A stretch of DNA of 64,000 nucleotides from Sulfurovum sp. (GTDB lineage: Bacteria > Campylobacterota > Campylobacteria > Campylobacterales > Sulfurovaceae). This document shows, piece after piece, positions 46,749 through 55,641 of this stretch. Location of the stretch: contig JALTVI010000091.1 in assembly GCA_027049035.1 (NCBI GenBank), forward strand, positions 1 through 64,000, written 5' to 3'. Each line of letters starts with the position of its first letter. Positions within the stretch are counted from its first letter, which is position 1. The position numbers and the translations under genes were made by a program. The notes beneath the pieces are model-generated. The model worked only from the letters and a program-made list of their open reading frames with translations, did not search any database and was not told the origin of the DNA.

Positions 46749-48556
46749 ATGCTGTAGTTGGGGTTGGTACAGTAGCTGGAAGCATCGGTACGATAGTAGG
46801 CAATTTGGTTCTTCCCGCCGCGTTTGGCTCTGTACATCGCTTCATCGGCACGTTCGAGCAGTGTTTCAGGGGAGTCGGCATCATTGGGATAGAGTGACGC
46901 ACCGATACTCATGCCGACCTGCAGTCTGATACCGTCGACAGTAAATACCCTTTCAGATATGGCACGCAGTTTTTCAAGAATAGTCTGCAGGTATTCGAAA
47001 CTTTTGAGCTCTTCGATAAGAATGACAAACTCATCCCCGCCGAAACGACAGACGGTATCCTCTTTGCGCAGTATCTCTCTAAAGGTGCCTGCCACCTCTT
47101 TGAGCACTTCGTCTCCTACCGAGTGGCCGTACGTGTCGTTGATGGGCTTGAAGTTGTCAAGGTCACAGAAGATGACTGCAATACACTTGTTGAAACGGTT
47201 GGCATGGTTGATGGCATGTTCGAGCCGGTCATTAAGGAGCAGACGGTTGGAGAGCCCGGTAAGCGGATCATGGGTAGCCAGATAGGCCTGCTGCTGGGCA
47301 TCTTTTCGCTGGTGTGTCACATCGGAGAAGATACCGATGTAGTTCTCCACTTCCCCCTTGTCGTTTTTGATGGCATTGACACTGAGCCACTCGATATAGA
47401 TCTCACCGTTTTTCTTACGGTTGGTGATCTCCCCCTGCCAGTACCCGTTCAGTTCGATCTGCTCCCACATCTGGTTGTAGAAGTGCCTGTCGTGTTTGCC
47501 GGATTTGAGCAGTTTCGGATCTTTGCCTATCACATCCTGCGGTGCATAGCCGGTAATATCGACGAAAGAGTCGTTGACATGGACAATACGGTTCTGGGCA
47601 TTGGTGATGAGTACGCCGTCCATTGTATGCTCAAAGACTGCCGAGGACATCTTCAGAGAGGTGATGTTCTGTGCATTGTTGATCGCCGACCCTATGATAG
47701 AAGAGGCGGTACTGAGCATCTCTACATCGGTTTCAGTCAGCTCCTGACGGTTGCTGTTCCCAATACCAAGAAAGCCCCACCACTTCTCATTGACAAAGAT
47801 GGGAAGAATGAGGAGCGAATCGATGGCGAATGCCTGGAGAATGCGCTGTTTGGAACGGTCGTAATCTTTGATGCATCCATTGACAAGCTCTCCCCGTTCA
47901 AGCTGTTTTTTCCAGCGCATGAGGTGGTGCTTTTTGTAGTGCAGCTGTTTTTTCCCACGCACGCGAGGAATATCTGTAATGGCGATGACCTGTCTGGCAG
48001 TCTCCCATGATGCATCATTCTGGTAGAGGAAAACCGCAGCAGTTTCGGATGCCTGTTTGAGGTGGAAAAGCTCCTGGTAGAGTGCCGCTTTCCAGTCTGC
48101 CTGCTGCAGGAAGCTGTGGGACATCTGATTGATCGCATGCAGGATCTTCTGCTGGCGGTTGAGTTCGGCCCTAATGCGCTTTTTCTCCAGAGCATCATCA
48201 CAGAGCGGCTGGATCACCTGTCCGAAGACTTTGGCCTCGAAAGGTTTGGAGAAGAACTGGTTGACGCCGAATTTGATCGCCTGCAGCAGAATGTCGCGGT
48301 TTTCAAAGTTGGTGAAGATGGCAATCTTGACATGTTCGTCGAGTTTTCGTATCTGCTCGACCATCTCCAGCCCGCCCATGCGGGGCATATTGATATCTGT
48401 AAGCACGATTTCGGGACGGTACTCTTTGAAGAGTGCAAGCCCCTCCTCACCGTTGGAAGCGACTATGACATGGTCTGCATACCTGTCGAGCATGCGTGTC
48501 AGTATGGCAGTGGTGATTTTGTCGTCGTCTACGACGAGTACGGTAAGCTGCTGCAC
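46745..48556 (-). CDS. REC-GAF-PAS-GGDEF response regulator, diguanylate cyclase
   Basis: 603 residues, GTG start with AGGGGAAC upstream. Receiver (VLVVDDDKI, acceptor Asp in IVLTDINMPRMGG, FSKPFE), GAF-like domain (about 150-295), PAS domain (MDGVLITNAQNRIVHVND and PQDVIGKDPKLLKSGKHD), and GGDEF domain with intact CRFGGDEFVIL. Five residues before GGDEF is RKED, a match to the RxxD inhibitory site. It should make c-di-GMP under phosphorylation and GAF/PAS control, with product inhibition, and could oppose the EAL protein at 919-2187. Confidence 0.93.
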   Translation of the reverse strand: MQQLTVLVVDDDKITTAILTRMLDRYADHVIVASNGEEGLALFKEYRPEIVLTDINMPRMGGLEMVEQIRKLDEHVKIAIFTNFENRDILLQAIKFGVNQFFSKPFEAKVFGQVIQPLCDDALEKKRIRAELNRQQKILHAINQMSHSFLQQADWKAALYQELFHLKQASETAAVFLYQNDASWETARQVIAITDIPRVRGKKQLHYKKHHLMRWKKQLERGELVNGCIKDYDRSKQRILQAFAIDSLLILPIFVNEKWWGFLGIGNSNRQELTETDVEMLSTASSIIGSAINNAQNITSLKMSSAVFEHTMDGVLITNAQNRIVHVNDSFVDITGYAPQDVIGKDPKLLKSGKHDRHFYNQMWEQIELNGYWQGEITNRKKNGEIYIEWLSVNAIKNDKGEVENYIGIFSDVTHQRKDAQQQAYLATHDPLTGLSNRLLLNDRLEHAINHANRFNKCIAVIFCDLDNFKPINDTYGHSVGDEVLKEVAGTFREILRKEDTVCRFGGDEFVILIEELKSFEYLQTILEKLRAISERVFTVDGIRLQVGMSIGASLYPNDADSPETLLERADEAMYRAKRGGKNQIAYYRTDASSYCTNPNYSI

Positions 48557-48795
48557 GTTCCCCTGTCCGATATTTGTTTTGTTTATCTATTGACTTTGTA
48601 TATTATAATCTCTTTTTCTTTGTCTCTCTGCAAAAAAGGGAAAAATCGTACTTTTCTGCATTCAAAGTATACTTTTTGGACAACTTTCATCAATAAAATA
48701 GATGAGTAGCGAAGGAGTGTTGCATAAAACTGTTGATGCATGGTGAAGTTATGCTACAATCGTGCTATCTATTAATAACGTTAAAGGAGTGTGTG

Positions 48796-49506
48796 GTGGA
48801 GAAAGATACTGTCTTTGCCAGTCCTATAGAGAAAAAATTCGAATTTGATAGTGCTGTAGCGGCTGTTTTTGACGATATGCTTTCCCGCTCGGTTCCCTTC
48901 TACGATGAGGTGCGCAGGCTCATTATTTCACTGATCCTCTCGGATGCCCGTGAAGGGATGCGTGTGCTCGACCTTGGCTCCTCCACGGCAAAGTTTCTGC
49001 TCGATCTTCACAGCAAATCGCATCTCTCTATGCAGCTTACCGGTATTGACAACTCCCCGGCGATGCTTGAGCGCGCGCAGCAGAAGTGTCATGCTTTCGG
49101 TGCCGATATCACGCTGGAGCTGGCAGATATGCTCACTTATGATTTTGGCAAAGAGGATGTGATTGTCGCAAACTATACCCTGCAGTTCATCCGTCCGCTG
49201 CAGCGCACTTCACTGGTAAAGCGGATCGCCGATGCGCTGGAGGAGGATGGCATGTTCATCTTCTCCGAAAAGGTGGTCTTTGAAGAGAAAAAACTTGACA
49301 AGCAGATGATCGATATCTACTATGCATACAAGCGTTCACAGGGCTACAGCGAATATGAGATCGCGCAGAAGCGTGAAGCGTTGGAGAATGTCCTTGTTCC
49401 CTTTACTATCGAAGAGAATATCCGTATGTGCAAAGAGGCGGGTTTTAGCCGTGTGGATACCATTTTTCAGTGGGCGAACTTCGTGACCTTTGTGGCGAAA
49501 AAGTAA
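48796..49506 (+). CDS. cmoA: Carboxy-S-adenosyl-L-methionine synthase
   Basis: 236 residues. SAM-binding loop [15 protein letters not shown], then [25 protein letters not shown] and [16 protein letters not shown], all typical of CmoA. It makes carboxy-SAM for cmo5U at tRNA wobble uridine. GTG 48796 with AAGGAG six nt upstream is the best start; upstream frame is not protein-like. TACAAT at 48755-48760 may be its -10. cmoB is not in the window. Downstream lies a 264-nt gap with DnaA-box-like sites. Confidence 0.92.
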   Translation: MEKDTVFASPIEKKFEFDSAVAAVFDDMLSRSVPFYDEVRRLIISLILSDAREGMRVLDLGSSTAKFLLDLHSKSHLSMQLTGIDNSPAMLERAQQKCHAFGADITLELADMLTYDFGKEDVIVANYTLQFIRPLQRTSLVKRIADALEEDGMFIFSEKVVFEEKKLDKQMIDIYYAYKRSQGYSEYEIAQKREALENVLVPFTIEENIRMCKEAGFSRVDTIFQWANFVTFVAKK

Positions 49507-49540
49507 CACTTCTGTGGTATCTCCCGTAGTTTCGGGCTTC

Positions 49541-49672
49541 ATTATTTAATATGAGTTATTCACCACTTATTCACCATGTGAAAAAGTCAGATTTGGAAAG
49601 TGACGGTCAGAGCGGAGTTTATTATTTAATATCACTTTTTCACACGCTATTCACAGTGTGAAATGTGAAAAT
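49541..49672. other. Duplicated AT-rich plus DnaA-box-like module
   Basis: Two copies of a module exactly 80 bp apart. Each starts with ATTATTTAATAT (49541-49552; 49621-49632), then three spaced nonamers. Module 1: TTATTCACC at 49556 and at 49567, TGTGAAAAA (reverse) at 49577. Module 2: TTTTTCACA at 49636, CTATTCACA at 49647, TGTGAAATG (reverse) at 49657, with one more reverse site at 49664. The TTCAC core matches what I know of Campylobacterota DnaA boxes. The inner pair of each module also forms TTCAC-N3-GTGAA palindromes, so a dimeric regulator is an alternative. Confidence 0.6.
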
Positions 49673-49731
49673 TTTTTAACATATTTTCAGGATTGTCTGC
49701 TAAAGCGTACTCTTTTTCATCGTTTTTCGGC

Positions 49732-49737
49732 TATAAT
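49732..49737 (+). promoter_or_regulatory. -10 box for DAHP synthase
   Basis: TATAAT 33 nt before the ATG, preceded by TTTTTCGGC. It lies about 60 nt after the last DnaA-like site. Confidence 0.6.
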
Positions 49738-49770
49738 CTTCGCAATTTATTTTATGCAAGGAAGCAACCT

Positions 49771-51120
49771 ATGAGCTGGACACCCGAAAGCTGGAGAGAT
49801 TTTCCTATCAAACAACAACCCGCCTATCCTGACAAAGAGGCGCTTGAGCGTGTAGAGCAGGAGCTCAAGAAGTACCCGCCGCTGATCTTTGCCGGAGAGG
49901 CGCGAAGACTCAAAGAGAAGCTTGCCGCCGCGGGACGCGGTGAAGCCTTTCTGCTTCAGGGCGGCGACTGTGCCGAGAGCTTTGCGGACTTCAATGCGCA
50001 GAATATCAAGAATCTCTTCAAGCTGATGCTGCAGATGAACATGGTGCTGATGTACTCTACGGGCAAACCGGTGGTCAAAGTGGGGCGTATTGCAGGTCAG
50101 TTCGCCAAGCCGAGATCGTCTGACTTCGAAGAGAAAGACGGCGTCAAACTGCCAAGCTACCGCGGTGACATCATCAACTCCATCGAGTTCAGTGAAGAGG
50201 CGCGTGTACCGAAGCCTGAGAATATGCTGCGCGCCTACAACCAGTCGGCGGCTACACTCAATCTGCTGCGCGCTTTTTCACGCGGCGGTCTGGCAGACCT
50301 CAACAAAGTCCACCAGTGGAACCTCGACTTCATCAAGGACAACCCGCTGGGCAAGCGTTACGATGAACTCAGTGACAAGATCGACCGTGCCATGAAGTTC
50401 ATGGCAGCCTGCGGATTGACCAGTGACCTTGTACCGCAGCTGCATCAGACCACACTCTACACATCGCACGAAGCGCTGCTGCTCAACTACGAAGAGGCGC
50501 TTACCAGACAGGACAGCGAAACGGGAGAGTGGTACGACTGCTCTGCGCATATGCTCTGGATCGGTGACAGAACGCGCGATCTTAACGAAGCGCACATCGA
50601 GTACTTCAGAGGCATCCAAAACCCGGTAGGGTGTAAAGTGGGACCGACGATGCAGCCTGACGAACTGCTGCAGCTGATCGATGCGCTCAACCCCGAAAAT
50701 GAAGAGGGAAGACTCAACCTGATCGTCCGTATGGGTGCGGACAAGATTGCGGAACTCTATCCGCCGCTGCTAAAAGTCGTACGTGATGCGGGCAAGAATG
50801 TCGTCTGGACAATCGACCCGATGCATGGCAATGTAGAGAAGTCATCCACAGGCTTCAAGACAAGAGACTTTGATAATATCCTCTCCGAAGTGAAGCAGTT
50901 CTTCCAGATCCATCAGGAGATGGGAACGGTTGCGGCGGGTATCCACCTGGAGATGACCGGAAACGATGTGACCGAGTGTACCGGAAGTACATCGTGTGCC
51001 ATTACCGCAGAGGGGCTTGCAAGCCGCTACCACACACAGTGCGATCCGCGTCTGAATGCGTCGCAGGCGCTTGAGCTTGCCTTTATGATCTCCGATACGA
51101 TCTGCGACAACTGCAACTAA
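49771..51120 (+). CDS. Class II (plant-type) 3-deoxy-7-phosphoheptulonate synthase
   Basis: 449 residues. Class II DAHP synthase signature: [20 protein letters not shown] at the start, [33 protein letters not shown]-like [39 protein letters not shown] and [17 protein letters not shown]. It performs the first step of the shikimate pathway; aroE and trpE are nearby but not in the same operon. ATG 49771 has AAGGAAG. It ends at a clear terminator. Confidence 0.96.
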   Translation: MSWTPESWRDFPIKQQPAYPDKEALERVEQELKKYPPLIFAGEARRLKEKLAAAGRGEAFLLQGGDCAESFADFNAQNIKNLFKLMLQMNMVLMYSTGKPVVKVGRIAGQFAKPRSSDFEEKDGVKLPSYRGDIINSIEFSEEARVPKPENMLRAYNQSAATLNLLRAFSRGGLADLNKVHQWNLDFIKDNPLGKRYDELSDKIDRAMKFMAACGLTSDLVPQLHQTTLYTSHEALLLNYEEALTRQDSETGEWYDCSAHMLWIGDRTRDLNEAHIEYFRGIQNPVGCKVGPTMQPDELLQLIDALNPENEEGRLNLIVRMGADKIAELYPPLLKVVRDAGKNVVWTIDPMHGNVEKSSTGFKTRDFDNILSEVKQFFQIHQEMGTVAAGIHLEMTGNDVTECTGSTSCAITAEGLASRYHTQCDPRLNASQALELAFMISDTICDNCN

Positions 51121-51137
51121 ACAGTTTTCACGTTTCG

Positions 51138-51171
51138 GGGTGCGATCCGGTCGCACCCGCTTCTTTCCTTT
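51138..51171 (+). terminator. Intrinsic terminator after DAHP synthase
   Basis: Perfect 8-bp GC-rich stem GGGTGCGA/TCGCACCC with a 5-nt loop, followed by a T-rich run (CTTCTTTCCTTT). It lies between convergent genes and may serve both. Confidence 0.8.
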
Positions 51172-52366
51172 ACTTTACAGTAAAGATATTTTCCCCGTTT
51201 TCATATCTGTAAGTAAGTGCCATATGGTGAATGTCCAGAATACTCTTGACAATGTAGAGCCCCAGCCCCAGACCGCCTTTTGAGGTATGGAAAGGCTTGA
51301 AGTACTCTTCGAGCGGTTCAGAAAGCGCTTCACCCCTGTTTTTGATATTGAGATGGTCCGTGTCTATCGTGACTGTGACATGTTTGTCGGTAGAATATTT
51401 GATGGCATTGTCGAGCAGGTTTTTGACCACGAGCGTGAAGAGTTCAAAGTCTACCTTCAGGATATAATCTTTTTTGATCTCCACATCCACAAGCCTGCTT
51501 GGATGTTCGACCATCAGCAGGTCGATACTGGCTTCGACCAGGTCACTCATCTTGTAAGGTTTCAGGGTAAGTTCAAAGTTCTTGGAGGTAATCTTCTCTA
51601 TCTTTGCGAATTCGTCTATGAGCAGGTTGAGCCGTTCAAAGATGCCGTGCATTCTCTGTTTACTCTTCTCATCGGGGAGCATTTCGCTCATCAGACGCCC
51701 CTTGGCAATGGGGGTTTTGAGTTCATGCATGATCGCACGCAAAAAGAGCTGGCGCGACTGCAGCAGTTCACGAATCATCGTGACGGCATGGTCGAATTCG
51801 TTGGCTACTTCGGCAATTTCATCATGTCTGTCGCTGGCGCAGTGAATGTCGAGGTTCCCCTCCGAAAAACGCTTTATCTTCTCTTTGAGCTCCGAGAGCG
51901 GTCTCAGTGAGCGGATGACCCAGAAGTAGAGCATGACAATCAATAGAAATACGATGGAGAAGACGATGATCCGTTTGAGCGGGTATTTGGGTTTGTTCTT
52001 GTTTTTCAAAAAGAGTTTGAATCGGTCGTTGTTGATGAGAATAACCCGCTGCAGCCGAAAGGTGCCTACGGCATACTTTTTGTACTTTCCCTTCTCTTTG
52101 AAGAAACGCTCTATCTGTACCACCTTGCCCTTGTCTTTGATGAGAGAGAAGTTCTGTGACTCAAGATAGGCTTCGTCTATCTTGCCGGTTTTGAGATAGT
52201 AGTTGTAGAGATAGTGCGCGATGGCACGCTCTCTGATGTCGTTGAGCTCTTCGTACTTGGCATGGTCATACTTGATGGACCCGATAAAGAGGGCTGCCAG
52301 CAGTAAAAGCGTGATGGAGAAGATCAGCTTGATCTTGCTCCGGAGCGAGGTGAAGTGTTTAAACAA
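51170..52366 (-). CDS. ArsS-like sensor histidine kinase
   Basis: 398 residues, TTG start overlapping the response regulator by 8 nt. Two membrane helices (IKLIFSITLLLLAALFIGSI; IIVFSIVFLLIVMLYFWVI) flank a ~100-residue periplasmic sensor; then HAMP (SLRPLSELKEKIKRF), H box IMHELKTPIAKG, NLLDNAIKYS and a short G box (SKGGLGLGLYIVKS). The layout matches the ArsS acid-sensing family of Campylobacterota; the actual signal is not shown by sequence. Confidence 0.88.
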   Translation of the reverse strand: MFKHFTSLRSKIKLIFSITLLLLAALFIGSIKYDHAKYEELNDIRERAIAHYLYNYYLKTGKIDEAYLESQNFSLIKDKGKVVQIERFFKEKGKYKKYAVGTFRLQRVILINNDRFKLFLKNKNKPKYPLKRIIVFSIVFLLIVMLYFWVIRSLRPLSELKEKIKRFSEGNLDIHCASDRHDEIAEVANEFDHAVTMIRELLQSRQLFLRAIMHELKTPIAKGRLMSEMLPDEKSKQRMHGIFERLNLLIDEFAKIEKITSKNFELTLKPYKMSDLVEASIDLLMVEHPSRLVDVEIKKDYILKVDFELFTLVVKNLLDNAIKYSTDKHVTVTIDTDHLNIKNRGEALSEPLEEYFKPFHTSKGGLGLGLYIVKSILDIHHMALTYRYENGENIFTVK

Positions 52367-53015
52367 GCTTGTACCCTACGCCGCGGACTGCCTGAATACG
52401 TTTGTGGTCGCCGATCTTGGAGCGTATTTTGGAGATGATGACATCGAGGCTCTTGCCCTGTGAATCGATGCTCATCGTTGCTGAGGAGTTGATGATCTGC
52501 TCACGCGACTGTGTCATCCCCTGGTTTTTTACCAGTAGGGAAAGCACTTCGAACTCTGCCGGTGTCAGGTTGAGCGGCTCACCTTTGTAGTAGATGGTGT
52601 CCCCCTTGATTTCGAAGTCGCTTTTGGGTGCTGCTTTGTTCGTTTTGCCTTCTCCTTTTTGTACACGGTTGAGAATAGCCATAATGCGGGCATACATCTC
52701 TTTGGGGTCGTAGGGCTTGGGGAGGTAGTCGTAGGCGCCCAGCTCGAAGCTCTGCACCTTGTCGTTGATATCGGAGCGCGCCGAGGAGATGATGACGGGA
52801 ATGTCATATTTTCGTACCAGCTCTTCACACACCTCAAGTCCGTCCATGCCCGGAAGTGTCAGGTCGAGGATCACCAGGTCAAACTTCTTTACGCCGGCAC
52901 TGAGGCCCAGAAACGGGTCTTCGTAGTTGGTCACTTTAATGTCGAATTGCGATAGGTATTCGCTGAGTAGTTCGGCAAATTCCGGATCGTCTTCGATCAT
53001 GAGTACGTTTATCAT
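52359..53015 (-). CDS. OmpR/ArsR-like response regulator
   Basis: 218 residues. Receiver (MIEDDPEF, acceptor Asp in LVILDLTLPGMDG, LPKPYDP) and winged-helix output (LTPAEFEVLSLLVKNQGM, VISKIRSKIGD, RGVGYKLV). Partner of the kinase that follows with an 8-nt overlap. AAGGAAC lies before the ATG and TATAAT further upstream. Confidence 0.93.
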   Translation of the reverse strand: MINVLMIEDDPEFAELLSEYLSQFDIKVTNYEDPFLGLSAGVKKFDLVILDLTLPGMDGLEVCEELVRKYDIPVIISSARSDINDKVQSFELGAYDYLPKPYDPKEMYARIMAILNRVQKGEGKTNKAAPKSDFEIKGDTIYYKGEPLNLTPAEFEVLSLLVKNQGMTQSREQIINSSATMSIDSQGKSLDVIISKIRSKIGDHKRIQAVRGVGYKLV

Positions 53016-53041
53016 AGAGTTCCTTCTGTCTGTTTACCTTT

Positions 53042-53047
53042 ATTATA
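53042..53047 (-). promoter_or_regulatory. -10 box for the ArsR/ArsS-like operon
   Basis: TATAAT on the minus strand 26 nt before the response regulator ATG, in the 61-nt gap after the cytochrome gene. Confidence 0.6.
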
Positions 53048-53076
53048 GAGCTTTAAGGTTAATTAAAGGCAAACCG

Positions 53077-54411
53077 CTACTTTTGCGGCAGCGGTGCTTC
53101 CATTTTGTCCCACTCGAGCATGCCCCACTTTTCAAGATCTTTCTGCAGACTTTCAAGCGTTCTCTCCTTGTGGCAGGCGTAGCAGGCGTTGGTCTCGGGC
53201 GGCATACCGAAGCGTTTGGTCTCGGCAGGGTAGGTAAAGGCAAAACGGTGGGAGCGTACTGTAAGCGGTGATTTGCCCGTATGTTTTCCCGTTTTTGGCA
53301 TGTGGCATTCGATACAGAGAGAACCCTTGGAGTCAGCCTTGTGATGGGTGTGCGCCTCGAGGCTCTCCTGGTGCGGTCCGATGACCGAGCCGAAGCTGTG
53401 GCACTTCATACACGCCTGGTTGCCTTCGGGCTTTTTTGCCGTATTGGTCAGTTTGTGCGGATCGTGGCAGTTGATACAGGTGATACCGTGTTTGTACATC
53501 GCATCGTGCACATACTCGTTGCCCTGCGTGCGGTTCTTCTTGGCCGCACCGTTGGGCCAGAACTCTTTGGTCGCACTGCCGGGTGTGAATGGTGCAGGGA
53601 GTTTGTAGTCAACCAGCGGCTTGCCGGGTTCATACCCTTTGGGATAGTCCGTCGCCGTCATCCAGAGATCTTTGGCGTTTGCTCCTTCAGTCTGCATACG
53701 CTTGTCACGGTTGCGCATATGGCACTGCAGGCAGACTTCGTTGGTGCGGATGGGGTCGGCAAGGCTTGCCTTGAAGACCGGATTGTTCGGATCTTCGGCG
53801 TGTTTGCTTCCGGGACCGTGACAGCTTTCACAGGCGATGGCGGGTTCTATACGTTTGCCTGTGGCCATGTAGCCGGTGAAGTGGCAGCCGTCGCAGGTGG
53901 TGGAGGTGGGGAACTGCCGGTTGTCATGCGGATAGGAGTCGTGGTACCAGTACTTGTAGGGTTTGAAGTTCTGCCACTTGCCTGTCTGCGTATTCCACTG
54001 GTAGTTACCCAGACGGTAATCATCTTTGCCGTTGATCTTTGCAGGGATCATATAGCGCTGCTTGAATTTGCTGCCGATGGTATAGACCGCCTCTTTGAGG
54101 GTGAAGTCGGCATCCTCAGGCAGTTTGGAGAAGTCGGCAACGACGACGCCAGGGTCTTTTCTGATATCCTGGATCATCTTCGAGTGCATCGAAGCTTTCC
54201 AGTCATGGTACTTCTCTTTGTGGCACTCTTTACACTTTTGGGAGCCTACAAAGGCTGCCTCTTTCTGTTCGGCAAGCTGTAGGTCGACATTGAGACCGAC
54301 ACGGGGTTTGGTAAGCTGCTGGTAGTAGGGAGCGATCTTTGGCATATTGCCCCAGATGAACGCGGCAACAAGCAGCAGCGTAAGTGTTAGCCAAAAGAGT
54401 ATCTTTTTCAT
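53077..54411 (-). CDS. Octaheme c-type cytochrome, membrane-anchored
   Basis: 444 residues. One N-terminal membrane helix (ILFWLTLTLLLVAAFIWG), then eight CxxCH sites: CKECH, CDGCH, CESCH, CLQCH, CINCH, CMKCH, CIECH and CYACH. The first lies in GSQKCKECHKEKYHDWKAS, typical of the cytochrome c554/c' group. It should sit in the periplasm and pass electrons; donor and acceptor are unknown. Its ATG overlaps the aroE stop (ATGA), so it is co-translated with a shikimate enzyme, an odd pairing. No obvious catalytic motif such as CxxCK is present. Confidence 0.88.
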   Translation of the reverse strand: MKKILFWLTLTLLLVAAFIWGNMPKIAPYYQQLTKPRVGLNVDLQLAEQKEAAFVGSQKCKECHKEKYHDWKASMHSKMIQDIRKDPGVVVADFSKLPEDADFTLKEAVYTIGSKFKQRYMIPAKINGKDDYRLGNYQWNTQTGKWQNFKPYKYWYHDSYPHDNRQFPTSTTCDGCHFTGYMATGKRIEPAIACESCHGPGSKHAEDPNNPVFKASLADPIRTNEVCLQCHMRNRDKRMQTEGANAKDLWMTATDYPKGYEPGKPLVDYKLPAPFTPGSATKEFWPNGAAKKNRTQGNEYVHDAMYKHGITCINCHDPHKLTNTAKKPEGNQACMKCHSFGSVIGPHQESLEAHTHHKADSKGSLCIECHMPKTGKHTGKSPLTVRSHRFAFTYPAETKRFGMPPETNACYACHKERTLESLQKDLEKWGMLEWDKMEAPLPQK

Positions 54412-55211
54412 AGTTCAAAAGCCTTTTGCATATGGTGTTTAATCTGTTCGAAATCGAAACGGTGGCCGGTAAAGTGTTCGAAAGCGATAATACCCTGATA
54501 GAGCAGCATATCGCTGCCGTCTTTGGTGGGTTTGCCGTGTGTCTTTGCCAGCTTCAGAAAGGGTGTCTCTTTGCCGTAGATGACATCGACGCACGCCTTT
54601 GCTTCCGGAATGACAGCATCGAGAATGCTCTGTGGTGCAGGAAGGCTCTCATCCTCAAGCCCTGCGGAGGTCATATTGACGACAAGGTCGTACGCTTTGG
54701 GAGTGAAACTTTCGAACATTGCCGTTTTGAAGCCCTCCTTGGCAAACTTCTCAAGGCGCGGCGCACTGCGGTTGAGAATGGTCACATCGTAACCTGCTTC
54801 CTTGAGAATGACAGCGGTCGACTGCGCCGTACCGCCGGCACCAAGAAATAGGACCGTTTTGATGTTGTCAAACTCACCGATGGCTTTGAGAAAACCAGGT
54901 GCGTCGGTATTGTAGCCGTAGAGCTTCCCCTCTTTTTCGACGATGGTATTGACCGCTTCCACCTTTTTGGCAAAATCGTCCAGCACGTCACAGGCGTTAT
55001 AGGCGTGCTCCTTGTGTGGTACCGTAATATTAATACCCTTGAGCCCGAGTGCGAAAAAGGTCTTGCGAAGCGCTTCACCGTTTTCAAGCCGGTAGCGGTT
55101 GTAGCAGCCATCAAGTCCGAGCCCTTTGAAAGCGAGGTTGTGCATAAGCGGTGATTTGGAGTGGGAAACGGGGTTGCCGAAGATGGCAAAAAGGTGTTTG
55201 GCCATAGGCAT
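54408..55211 (-). CDS. aroE: Shikimate dehydrogenase
   Basis: 267 residues. Substrate loop FGNPVSHSKSPLMHN, catalytic Lys in NITVPHKEHAY, NAD(P) loop FLGAGGTAQSTAVIL, DLVVNMTSAGL and DMLLYQGI. It reduces 3-dehydroshikimate. Two ATGs (55211 and 55205) are both possible; AAGGAT lies before the first. It opens a two-gene operon with the octaheme cytochrome. Confidence 0.95.
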   Translation of the reverse strand: MPMAKHLFAIFGNPVSHSKSPLMHNLAFKGLGLDGCYNRYRLENGEALRKTFFALGLKGINITVPHKEHAYNACDVLDDFAKKVEAVNTIVEKEGKLYGYNTDAPGFLKAIGEFDNIKTVLFLGAGGTAQSTAVILKEAGYDVTILNRSAPRLEKFAKEGFKTAMFESFTPKAYDLVVNMTSAGLEDESLPAPQSILDAVIPEAKACVDVIYGKETPFLKLAKTHGKPTKDGSDMLLYQGIIAFEHFTGHRFDFEQIKHHMQKAFEL

Positions 55212-55235
55212 GGATCCTTAAAAGAGTGTGGTGTA

Positions 55236-55241
55236 ATTATA
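55236..55241 (-). promoter_or_regulatory. -10 box for aroE within an imperfect palindrome
   Basis: TATAAT on the minus strand about 25 nt before the ATG. It lies within AGAGTGTGGT...ACCACTCT, an inverted repeat with a two-base bulge, which may be an operator. Confidence 0.5.
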
Positions 55242-55395
55242 CCACTCTAAACTTTTCTGTTTTGCCGACTTGGCATATGAAGCAGAAAAAAGTTTTCTAT
55301 ATGCCATTCTTCAAATGCCAAAAGTGCTATATACTTTCGCATATATTCAATTACCTTTCCGAAGATCGGAATGAGAAAAAACGAAAAGAGCGACA

Positions 55396-55641
55396 ATGCA
55401 AAAGCTGATAGCGTTACACCGTATGCAAATGAAATGCTATGCCGCATACAGAGAGGGCAAGATAACGATCGAAACGTATCTGTCGCAGATAAAGCCTGTC
55501 GATGAGGCGATCGACAGGGTGGAGACGGCTACGCTTCGGGGCACTCTTGGTGTGAAAGAAGCATGCGCACCATATATTCGGAAGCAAGAAACTCCGGAAG
55601 GCTCTGACGGTAGGTTTGAAGTTCCCTACCTTGCTCAATAA
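55396..55641 (+). CDS. Small protein of unknown function
   Basis: 81 codons. The product (MQKLIALHRMQMKCYAAYRE at the start, then YLSQIKPVDEAIDRVE) looks like a natural helical protein, and the first 44 codons lie in otherwise empty sequence. However, its last 113 nt overlap the end of the XRE gene on the other strand and no strong ribosome site precedes it (AAAAGAG). I do not recognise a family. It may be a real accessory gene or chance. Confidence 0.4.
   Translation: MQKLIALHRMQMKCYAAYREGKITIETYLSQIKPVDEAIDRVETATLRGTLGVKEACAPYIRKQETPEGSDGRFEVPYLAQ

Noticed and set aside
49556-49672. CRP-type TGTGA-N6-TCACA sites
   Set aside because: The half-sites are arranged the other way round (TTCAC-N3-GTGAA), so they do not fit CRP; DnaA or another regulator fits better.
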